Assembly: GCA_964415395.1 (NCBI GenBank)
Contig: CAYPZU010000003.1
Coordinates: 5,927-69,926, forward strand
Direction of reading: 5' to 3'
Length of the DNA stretch: 64,000 nt
Source: CAYPZU01 sp964415395
Lineage (GTDB): Bacteria; Chlamydiota; Chlamydiia; Chlamydiales; SM23-39
Shown one piece after another: positions 16,230 to 23,060 of the stretch. The translations under genes were made by a program, and so were the position numbers. Every line of letters starts with the position of its first letter. The first letter of the stretch is position 1. The notes under the pieces were generated by a model. That model was not told the origin of the DNA. It was given only the letters and a program-made list of their open reading frames with translations, and did no database searches.

Positions 16230-18914
16230 ATGCGCCTGCGCTTCTTTCTGCATCTCCTCGCCCCTCTCCTTCTCCTTGCGGAAGAGGCGGCGCCGAGCCG
16301 GAGCCCCGAGTGGCCCATTGAGCAGCCCCAGAGCGAAAACGAGGCGCTCTTCCTGAGGCGGATCGCCGATTTTTGGCAGGAAGGGGAGTTCCAGATCGCC
16401 AAAGGCCAGATCGAAGAATTTCTGTCGCTCTATCCCGAAAGCTCTTTTTCCGGCGTTCTCTGCGCCGCCCTTGGGGACCTCTACCTGAGGGAAAAAAATT
16501 ATTCCTCTGCGATGAGCTACTACGTTCGGGTTTCGGCGCCGGAACTGTTCGACCGGGTGTTTTTGAACCGGATGCAATGCCTCTTCCACATGCAGTGGCA
16601 TGCGACCCTCGCCGATGATTGCGAAGCGTATCTCAGCCGGGAAAATCTAACGGAAGAGCAGCAAATCAACGCCTCCTACTTCCTCGCCCTCTCGCTCTAT
16701 CAGCAATGCCTGAACGCCGCCAAAGATCCCGAAGCTCTTGCAAAACTCGCCGAGCGGGCAAGCCCCTGTTTCCATCTCCTTCTTCAAAGCTCCCTTTCCG
16801 CAGAGATCGCTCCCGCCTACGCGCATCTCTCGTGCCTTCTCAAAGACTACTCGAATGCGGCGCAAATCTACCTGAACCTCGCAGCAGAAGATCCCGAAGC
16901 GAAAGAAGAGATGCTCTTTCAGGCAGCCCTGATCCAGTCGGAATACGACAAGAATCTTGCGATCCAAACATTTTCCGAAATCGCCTCGATGAATCAGGAG
17001 CGAGCGAAAGAAGCCGCCTATAACAAGCTCGTCCTCTCTTTCGACGCAGGGCTTCACGATCAGATCGTCTCGGACAGAGAAGACCTTCTGAAAGGAATTC
17101 CTGAAGAAAAAGAGCCGCTCGCCCGCCTCTTCCTCGGCAGGAGCTTCCTCGCTCTGAAAAAATATGCGGAAGCGACTCAGGAGCTCGAGCAGTACGTCCA
17201 AAACGCGATTTCCTCCGAGACGCTCCACGCCGCCCTGATCAGCCTCCTTGAATCGTCGTTCCAGTCGAACAACTTAACGGCGCTCAATCTCGGCATCCAG
17301 AAACTCTCCGACCACTTTCCCGAAGATCCCGAATTGCCGAAGGCGTATCTTTCCCGGGCGCAAATATTCAAAAAGAACCAACAGCTTGAGGAAGCGCGTT
17401 TCGAATTGGCCCAACTCATCGAGCGGTTTCCCCAGTTCCCGCAAAAACCGCAGGCCTCGTTCGAACTGGCCCATCTTGAATACCAGTCGAAATCGTGGGA
17501 GCCGTGCCGCGATGCGGCCCGCGCGTTCCTCTCACAATTTCCGAACCACGAGCTGGCTCTCTTCGCCCGCCGGTATCTGATCACCTCCTGCGCCGAAATT
17601 GCGTCGAGCCACCCTGGAAACCCGGCCCTGAAGGAGCAGCTCGCTCTCGAGCTCGAATCGCTTCTCAGAGAAAAAGAACTCCTTTCCCAAGCGGAACAGA
17701 GCGACTGGGAATTCCTTCTGGCCACGACCCAATTCGAATTGGGCCGCCACGAACAGACGTCGAAAACGCTACGCGCGCTCCTCTCAAGAGGGGGCTCGTT
17801 CCCCCAGGAAGCCAATGCTCTCCTCCTCCTCTCGCTCTGCAGCCGCGACGGGGCGAAAGACCTCAACTCGTTCTGCGAGCTGGCTGAACAGGCCCTCGCC
17901 AAAAAAGCGAACCTGATCGAGCCGGCCCAAATCCACACTTCGCTCTTCAACGCCTATCTCGAACGCTCCCATTCCTCTCCGCAGCTGATCGACAAGGCAG
18001 CGGCCCATCTCTACTCCGCCTTCGAAAGCAGGGCCGAGATCCAGAGCGAAAACCTCCTGTGGCTCGCCGATTGGACCTACAGCCAAATCCGCGAAGAGAT
18101 TGAAAACGGAGGAGTTCCTGCTCTGCCCCTTGCGCAAAGAACCGCCTCGATCCTCGAGCAATTCCTCAAATCAGCTGATTCCAAAGCGCCGTTCTACGAG
18201 CCGGCCGTCTGCAAGCTCGCGCAACTCTACGGCGTCCTCGGCCGTCCCGCCGACCAGATTCAGCTCCTAGAAAAAACCTCCAGCCGCTCCTCCGGCCAAG
18301 AGACGCTTCTGCTTCTTGGCGAAGCGTACGTCAGAACCGGAAACGAGGCGAAAGCGGCCCCTCTTTTCGACTCGATTCTGCAAGACAGCCCGACGCTGAA
18401 AAACAGGACGAGCGCAGCGGCAGCTTTGGAAAACGCCCGCCTCCGCTTCGGAAAAGCCCTGAAAAATAAATTAGGTTCTTCCCATCCCGAAGTGGTGAAA
18501 ATCCTTTCCCGCCTGAAAGATCTGATCCTCCAGCGATCGCTCGCCAACGAGCCGATCCACCTCGAAGCGGCTCTCGACTACGTCGATTTCCAGACGCGCC
18601 TCGACGCCTCGAAAAACCCGTTTGAAAAAAGGCATCAGCTCCTCCTCAAAACAAAGGCTGACTTCGAGCGCGCAGACGATATTTTGTCGAAAGATTATCA
18701 GGAAGCTCGCGCAAAATGGCCCCGGAAAGAGAAGATCTACCAAAGCTACATGCGCTTCCTGGAAGCCGAAATCCTCTCCGCCGAAGCGGAACTGGCAAAA
18801 AACCCTGAAGCGCAAAAAGAGTTGCAAGCAAAAGCAAAAGGCCTTTTGCTTCAGATTGTAGACGAACAGGCCCATCCGTCCCTCGCCGGCCGGGTCCGTC
18901 AGCGATTAAAGTAG
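16230..18914 (+). CDS. Large exported TPR-repeat protein
   Basis: An 894-residue protein. Start at 16230 gives a signal peptide (MRLRFFLHLLAPLLLLAEEA); an upstream in-frame ATG (16149) would bury it. The rest is almost entirely alpha-helical with many tetratricopeptide-like units, e.g. FQIAKGQIEEFLSLYPESSF (about 50-70), CKLAQLYGVLGRPADQIQLL (about 660) and LLGEAYVRTGNEAKAAPLFDSIL (about 690). The pattern of periodic 'sequence of outer-membrane assembly or secretion' TPR scaffolds such as YbgF/BamD-like proteins is similar in style. It ends one base before the VWA gene, so both likely act together in the envelope. No specific function recognised. Confidence 0.78.
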   Translation: MRLRFFLHLLAPLLLLAEEAAPSRSPEWPIEQPQSENEALFLRRIADFWQEGEFQIAKGQIEEFLSLYPESSFSGVLCAALGDLYLREKNYSSAMSYYVRVSAPELFDRVFLNRMQCLFHMQWHATLADDCEAYLSRENLTEEQQINASYFLALSLYQQCLNAAKDPEALAKLAERASPCFHLLLQSSLSAEIAPAYAHLSCLLKDYSNAAQIYLNLAAEDPEAKEEMLFQAALIQSEYDKNLAIQTFSEIASMNQERAKEAAYNKLVLSFDAGLHDQIVSDREDLLKGIPEEKEPLARLFLGRSFLALKKYAEATQELEQYVQNAISSETLHAALISLLESSFQSNNLTALNLGIQKLSDHFPEDPELPKAYLSRAQIFKKNQQLEEARFELAQLIERFPQFPQKPQASFELAHLEYQSKSWEPCRDAARAFLSQFPNHELALFARRYLITSCAEIASSHPGNPALKEQLALELESLLREKELLSQAEQSDWEFLLATTQFELGRHEQTSKTLRALLSRGGSFPQEANALLLLSLCSRDGAKDLNSFCELAEQALAKKANLIEPAQIHTSLFNAYLERSHSSPQLIDKAAAHLYSAFESRAEIQSENLLWLADWTYSQIREEIENGGVPALPLAQRTASILEQFLKSADSKAPFYEPAVCKLAQLYGVLGRPADQIQLLEKTSSRSSGQETLLLLGEAYVRTGNEAKAAPLFDSILQDSPTLKNRTSAAAALENARLRFGKALKNKLGSSHPEVVKILSRLKDLILQRSLANEPIHLEAALDYVDFQTRLDASKNPFEKRHQLLLKTKADFERADDILSKDYQEARAKWPRKEKIYQSYMRFLEAEILSAEAELAKNPEAQKELQAKAKGLLLQIVDEQAHPSLAGRVRQRLK

Positions 18915-18915
18915 A

Positions 18916-20631
18916 ATGAGACAAAGACAGAAAAAAATTCTCAGCGCGTGCCTCGTCCTCTCGTTCATTGCCCACATGTCCGCCCTCGTGTTCGTCCAGC
19001 GCCATTCGCTCTGGTTCCGCCCTCAAAGCCCTAAGACGGAAGCCCCCTGGCTCAGCCTCATCGACAAGAAAGAGCGGGATCAAATTCTGAAAGAAGCGTT
19101 CGCTCCTTCTCCCACAGGAGAAGGAATCGCCGCCGCTCCATCACCCAAAGAGGAGAAGAAAAGCGCGCTCCCTCTCCGCTCGCCCCGAATCCATCCCGAA
19201 GAGACCGACCTTCTCAGCTACGCCCTTTTCCAGCCTCAGCTTCCCTTTCCCGCGGAGAATCTTCTCGCCTTGAGTTCGCTCCCCTCCTTTTCTTTCCCCG
19301 CGCAAGACAAACTCAATCTCTTCGACCACCTCCCGAAAGACCTGATTATTCCTGCGCCCGCGCCCTCGAAACAGCTTTCATCCCCCGCTCCGAAACCGGT
19401 CGACCTTCTTCCTACTCCCCCGCTCGAAGCGCCGCGGCCTGCCGTAAAAGAAGAAGTCCCTCTTCAAGCGCCCATCGCCTACGCAGAACCGCTTCTCCGC
19501 TCGCCCTCTGAGGAAAGACCCCAGCCTTCCCGCGCGGTCCTCCCGACCCGCGTTCCGGAACTCCCCCGAATCCCCACTCTCTCGGATCTCGATACGACTT
19601 CCTGCTCCGACTCTTTCGACGCCGACCTCGTCTTCCTTCCCCGCGAAGAGGGCGAAGGCTACATTTTCGCGCTCACCCTCATCCCGCGCCCTGACCTCGA
19701 CCTGCCGAAACTCCAGCAAAATTTCACGTTCTTCATCGACCGCTCGAATACCATCCAGGCTGATCGGCTCGCCGCCACCAAATCCGCCATTTACAAAGCT
19801 CTCGAAGAAATGTCCCCCGACGACCATTTCAATATCGTCGCGTTCGACAGCAAGCTGGAAAAACTCTCTCCCTCGCCGCTTCCCTTCTCAGTGGAATCGC
19901 TCGCCCGCGCCGAAGCGTTCCTCGAAAAAATTTCCCTCGGCAGCTTTTTCTCCCAAGCCAATCTTTCGCGGCCCCTCATGCTCTCCGTTCCTGGCAACGG
20001 CCGCGATGAAGAGATCCATACGGCCATCCTCTTCACCGACTCGGAAAGCCTCGCCAAAAAGAACGACCAGAAAGCTCTGCTGTTCGACTGGACTCTGTAC
20101 AACAGCGGCAAAGTCGCCCTGTTTACCGTCGGCCTCAACGGAGACCGCCACCTGGGAACCCTCGACGCCGCCTCGGCGTTCAACCGCGGTAAAATCATCG
20201 AATCCCCCACGAAACGGGGCCTTAAGAGAAAAATTCTCAAGCTGATGAAGACGATCCAAAATCCGATCGGCAAAAATCTCGTCTGCCACGCCATCAGCCT
20301 CTCGCCGAAAGCGAAAATCGAGATCTTCCCAAAACCGATGCAAATGCCCCATCTCTATCTCGAACAGCCCTACGTCATCCTCGGCAGCGCCGAGACGCTC
20401 GACGACTTCATCCTCTTCGTGCAGGGACGAATCAAAGGCAAGTGGCTCAACATCAAAAAAACCGTCTCCTTCCTCAACGCCAAAAAGGGGAACCAGTCTC
20501 TGAAAGGCGAATGGGCGCTCCAGAGAGCCTACGGCCTCTACGAACTCTATCTCCGCGACGACAATCCCGGCCATCTGGCGGAAGCCCGCTCTCTCCTGGA
20601 ACCCTACAATACCCAGATCGCATTCGAATGA
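18916..20631 (+). CDS. Membrane-anchored von Willebrand factor A domain protein
   Basis: A 571-residue protein. An N-terminal anchor (ILSACLVLSFIAHMSALVFV, about 8-28) is followed by ~210 Pro-rich residues and a VWA domain (about 270-430): FTFFIDRSNTIQADRLAATKSAI holds a MIDAS-like DxSxT with variant spacing, followed by ALEEMSPDDHFNIVAFDSKLEKL and AILFTDSESLAKK. VWA domains bind metal-dependent protein partners. The anchor plus Pro-rich linker resembles TonB-like layouts. Tight linkage to the upstream TPR gene suggests an envelope complex of unknown purpose. Overlaps rsmD by four bases (ATGA). Confidence 0.78.
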   Translation: MRQRQKKILSACLVLSFIAHMSALVFVQRHSLWFRPQSPKTEAPWLSLIDKKERDQILKEAFAPSPTGEGIAAAPSPKEEKKSALPLRSPRIHPEETDLLSYALFQPQLPFPAENLLALSSLPSFSFPAQDKLNLFDHLPKDLIIPAPAPSKQLSSPAPKPVDLLPTPPLEAPRPAVKEEVPLQAPIAYAEPLLRSPSEERPQPSRAVLPTRVPELPRIPTLSDLDTTSCSDSFDADLVFLPREEGEGYIFALTLIPRPDLDLPKLQQNFTFFIDRSNTIQADRLAATKSAIYKALEEMSPDDHFNIVAFDSKLEKLSPSPLPFSVESLARAEAFLEKISLGSFFSQANLSRPLMLSVPGNGRDEEIHTAILFTDSESLAKKNDQKALLFDWTLYNSGKVALFTVGLNGDRHLGTLDAASAFNRGKIIESPTKRGLKRKILKLMKTIQNPIGKNLVCHAISLSPKAKIEIFPKPMQMPHLYLEQPYVILGSAETLDDFILFVQGRIKGKWLNIKKTVSFLNAKKGNQSLKGEWALQRAYGLYELYLRDDNPGHLAEARSLLEPYNTQIAFE

Positions 20632-21185
20632 CGCTCCGCATCATCGGAGGCGCATATAAAGGACGCCTCCTTAAAACTCCTAAAGGCCCTTCGACGCGCC
20701 CCACGCAAGGGATGCTCCGCGAAGCTGTGTTCAATATCTGCCAAAACGAAATCGAAGGGGCCCGGTTCCTCGATCTCTTCGCCGGAAGCGGCGCGATGGC
20801 GTTCGAGGCCTTAAGCAGAGGAGCGTCCCATGTCGCGCTCGTTGAAGAAAACCGCAGCGCGATTGCCTGCATCAAGGAGAACCTGGCCCTTCTCAAAGCC
20901 GAAAATTCTGCCGTCCTCCTTCCCGTCAAAGCCGCAAGAGCTCTTCAAATTCTTTCCAAAGAGCGGTTCACGATCGTCTACATCGACCCTCCCTACGGCA
21001 CTCCCACCGACCCGCTTCTCGACGCCATCGTCCCTCTCCTCTCTCCAAACGCCCTTGTATTCCTTGAAGAACGGTACACCCCGAAAGCGCAGAAGAAACC
21101 TTACGAACCCGCAAGCCTCGCTCTCCAAAGCTCCCGCCATTTCGGCGACGCCCTCTTACATGAATATCGGTTTTCAGTTACATAG
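20628..21185 (+). CDS. rsmD: 16S rRNA (guanine(966)-N2)-methyltransferase
   Basis: A 185-residue SAM-dependent enzyme that methylates G966 of 16S rRNA in 30S subunits. Landmarks: LRIIGGAYKGRLLKTPKG at the start, RPTQGMLREAVFNI, the SAM motif LDLFAGSGAMAFEALSRGA and the catalytic VYIDPPYG. Usual length (~185-200). The start overlaps the VWA stop. coaD follows six bases later, a gene pair seen in many bacteria. Confidence 0.92.
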   Translation: MTLRIIGGAYKGRLLKTPKGPSTRPTQGMLREAVFNICQNEIEGARFLDLFAGSGAMAFEALSRGASHVALVEENRSAIACIKENLALLKAENSAVLLPVKAARALQILSKERFTIVYIDPPYGTPTDPLLDAIVPLLSPNALVFLEERYTPKAQKKPYEPASLALQSSRHFGDALLHEYRFSVT

Positions 21186-21191
21186 TGTATT

Positions 21192-21671
21192 ATGGCTCGC
21201 ATCGGTATCTTCCCAGGCACTTTCGACCCTCCCTCCAAAGGGCACCTCGACATCATCCAGCGCGCCAGCCTCATCTGCGACAAACTCCTCATCGCGATCG
21301 CCGTGAAGCCTGATAAAAAAGCGCTCTTTTCTCCCGAAGAGAAAAAGGAAATGCTTCGGCTGATCACCCCTTCGATCCCGAATGTCCAAATTGAAATTTT
21401 TGAGGGACTCGTCGTCGACTTCGCCCGTTCTCACAAAGCCCAGTTCCTGATCCGGGGACTCCGCGCTTTTTCCGATTTCGAATATGAGTTCCAGATGGCG
21501 CTTGCTAACAGGCGTCTTTCCGGCATCGAAACGCTCTTCCTGATGGCCGACGAGCGGCACACGCAGATCAGCTCCTCGCTCATCCGCGAAATCGCCTATT
21601 TCAAAGGGCCGCTCCGCGATTTCGTCCCCGCCGAAATCGAACTTCTTATCCGCAAGAAATTCGAAAATTAA
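21192..21671 (+). CDS. coaD: Phosphopantetheine adenylyltransferase
   Basis: A 159-residue enzyme converting 4'-phosphopantetheine + ATP to dephospho-CoA. The nucleotidyltransferase motifs are intact: GIFPGTFDPPSKGHLDII at the start, GLRAFSDFEYEFQMA in the middle and ISSSLIREIAYFKG near the end. Full normal length. Last gene of the rsmD-coaD unit; an AT-rich stretch follows. Confidence 0.94.
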   Translation: MARIGIFPGTFDPPSKGHLDIIQRASLICDKLLIAIAVKPDKKALFSPEEKKEMLRLITPSIPNVQIEIFEGLVVDFARSHKAQFLIRGLRAFSDFEYEFQMALANRRLSGIETLFLMADERHTQISSSLIREIAYFKGPLRDFVPAEIELLIRKKFEN

Positions 21672-21740
21672 AATAATTTTTCAAATTTATTTTAATTCCA
21701 AAAATGATAAAAGGAGGTTTTAGTCTAGACGGATTGTTTT

Positions 21741-21926
21741 ATGTTCCATTCAAAAGAATGCCAACTCTGCCGCACCAAAGGGAAGCAACTCAAATCGCCA
21801 TTTGAGATTAAAACTCTTGAACAGGGACGCTCCCTGGCAAACCATTCAGCCACTCCAGCATCAGCGGGACGCCCCAAGGAAGATTGCGCAGCCCATGATC
21901 GCCGCCCGCAAACTCCCAATAGCTGA
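21741..21926 (+). CDS. Doubtful small ORF with CxxC
   Basis: A possible 61-residue protein starting CxxC-like (MFHSKECQLCRTKGKQL). An AGGAGG sits about 20 bases upstream, too far for an ideal site, and two thirds of the frame overlaps the 3' end of the minus-strand hydrolase gene. A second overlapping frame from 21704 gives only 33 residues. Reported because the coaD-hydrolase gap (21672-21807) otherwise holds only AT-rich sequence and a weak CTCAAAT/ATTTGAG hairpin. Confidence 0.2.
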   Translation: MFHSKECQLCRTKGKQLKSPFEIKTLEQGRSLANHSATPASAGRPKEDCAAHDRRPQTPNS

Positions 21927-22563
21927 CATTTGAAAATCCGAGAGCTCTCAAGGCGGCTAGCATCGCATAGCCCTGCTCAAGAGAGAGGAGCGGATCGGCA
22001 GTCCCCTGGATCAGCAGAATTGGAAGAGTCGTGCAGGGAATCGAGGAAACATGGAGCAGGGGATTCCTCTTGTCAATCCACTCCTGCGATCCATCAAAGC
22101 GGAATTGGCGCTTGAGGAGCGAAGCGAAGTCGGGATTCTCTTCAATCGCGAGATCGAGGTCGAGAAGTCCGGAGAGAGAAATTACCCGATCGAATTCCCC
22201 GCAAAGCTTGGGATAACGGGAAAAAGCAAGAAACATCTCCATCGCGCCGCGCCCCAGTCCGATCATCGACCTGCGGCCCGGCTCAAATGAAATTTGGAGA
22301 TTTTCGGCGAGATAGGGAAGCGATTCAACCAGATGAAGGACATCCTGCACATCTTTGCCTCCGAATTGATCTGTTCCCGGATTCACGCCGTCCCGATAGA
22401 TTCCCAAAACGATAGTTGCGTTGCTGAGCCAAGCCAGCTCGTCGGGAAGATCTCCGCAGCCGAAGGCAGGGAGATCTATTTTTCTCGCTCCCTCCCGTAA
22501 AAAAACGATCAGCGGCTTTGGCCCAGGGCGCAAAACAAAAGAGATCATTCCCTTGATCTGCAA
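21808..22563 (-). CDS. Alpha/beta hydrolase-like protein lacking the nucleophile; possible pseudogene
   Basis: At least 251 residues resembling S9-type (prolyl-oligopeptidase/esterase) hydrolases: KPLIVFLREGARK, then IGLGRGAMEMFL where the nucleophile elbow GxSRGG is expected, the acid loop IQGTADPLLSL and a His in GGDHGLRN. Gly replaces the catalytic Ser, so classical activity is unlikely. The same frame stays open upstream to about 22886 and encodes a plausible signal peptide from about 22767 (IFLFFAFSLFSYDCSYS) and a conserved-looking stretch (GFKTQFRKQKRQFYVFSYPS), but no ATG, GTG or TTG precedes it; TTG at 22563 is only the first formal start. Confidence 0.55.
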   Translation of the reverse strand: MQIKGMISFVLRPGPKPLIVFLREGARKIDLPAFGCGDLPDELAWLSNATIVLGIYRDGVNPGTDQFGGKDVQDVLHLVESLPYLAENLQISFEPGRRSMIGLGRGAMEMFLAFSRYPKLCGEFDRVISLSGLLDLDLAIEENPDFASLLKRQFRFDGSQEWIDKRNPLLHVSSIPCTTLPILLIQGTADPLLSLEQGYAMLAALRALGFSNVSYWEFAGGDHGLRNLPWGVPLMLEWLNGLPGSVPVQEF

Positions 22564-22770
22564 ACCGCCGCTTGGATAAGAAAAGACGTAAAATTGCCGC
22601 TTCTGTTTTCGGAATTGGGTTTTGAATCCGCCGGGAAGCTCTGTCTGCTCGAAAATCCGTTCTGTAATATCGCGAAGAGTTTCGCCCCTCTCTAGAAAAT
22701 AGAGCGACTCTTTGAATGAATAACTGCAATCATAAGAGAAAAGAGAAAAGGCGAAGAAGAGGAAAATGAC

Positions 22771-22796
22771 TCGAGCAGACCCGAAAGTCTGCCCGA
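22771..22796 (-). terminator. Hairpin between the 39-residue peptide gene and the hydrolase
   Basis: On the minus strand TCGGGCAGAC and GTCTGCTCGA pair (one G-U) around a 6-base loop, followed by GTCATTTTCC. It lies 27 bases after the peptide's stop and directly before the presumed hydrolase signal peptide. It could terminate the peptide transcript. Confidence 0.45.
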
Positions 22797-22823
22797 GAAT
22801 AATTTTTTGCCGAAGGCTGCTGA

Positions 22824-22943
22824 TTATTTGCCTGGGACTTTTTGTTTTTGCTGAGGAGCTGGCGCTGGAGCTTGTGGTTTTTTCTCAGGGGCTTTGTTTG
22901 CTGGAGCCGCTGGTTGTGGTTTAGCTGGTTGCTTCATGTTCAT
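22824..22943 (-). CDS. Short basic Pro/Ala/Lys/Gln-rich peptide
   Basis: A 39-residue frame with ATG at 22943 preceded by a strong AGGAG site (TAGGAGAATAAATT before the ATG). It starts MNMKQPAKPQPAAPANK, is made nearly only of P, A, K and Q, and ends KVPGK. It has no hydrophobic segment. The composition resembles the linker of TolA/TonB or a small nucleoid-binding tail. A hairpin follows the stop. No family recognised; the good ribosome site is the main support for translation. Confidence 0.55.
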   Translation of the reverse strand: MNMKQPAKPQPAAPANKAPEKKPQAPAPAPQQKQKVPGK

Positions 22944-23012
22944 AATTTATTCTCCTAGTTGGAATGCGAATTTTGTTCGCAAAAACCACTTTACGCCTTT
23001 TGCAAAAAAAGG

Positions 23013-23037
23013 GAAGGGATTTTTTAAAAAAATCCCT
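23013..23037 (-). terminator. Intrinsic terminator of the YwqK-repeat gene
   Basis: AAGGGATTT and AAATCCCTT arms around an A/T-rich middle, 24 bases after the stop codon; on the minus strand the stem is followed by CCCTTTTTTTG. A near-identical core recurs at 35867-35887. Confidence 0.7.
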
Positions 23038-23060
23038 TAACCCACTGATTGCCAAAGACA

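Noticed and set aside
22828..22886. Hydrolase frame further upstream than 22770
   Set aside because: It overlaps the 39-residue peptide frame, has no canonical start and encodes no recognisable sequence.
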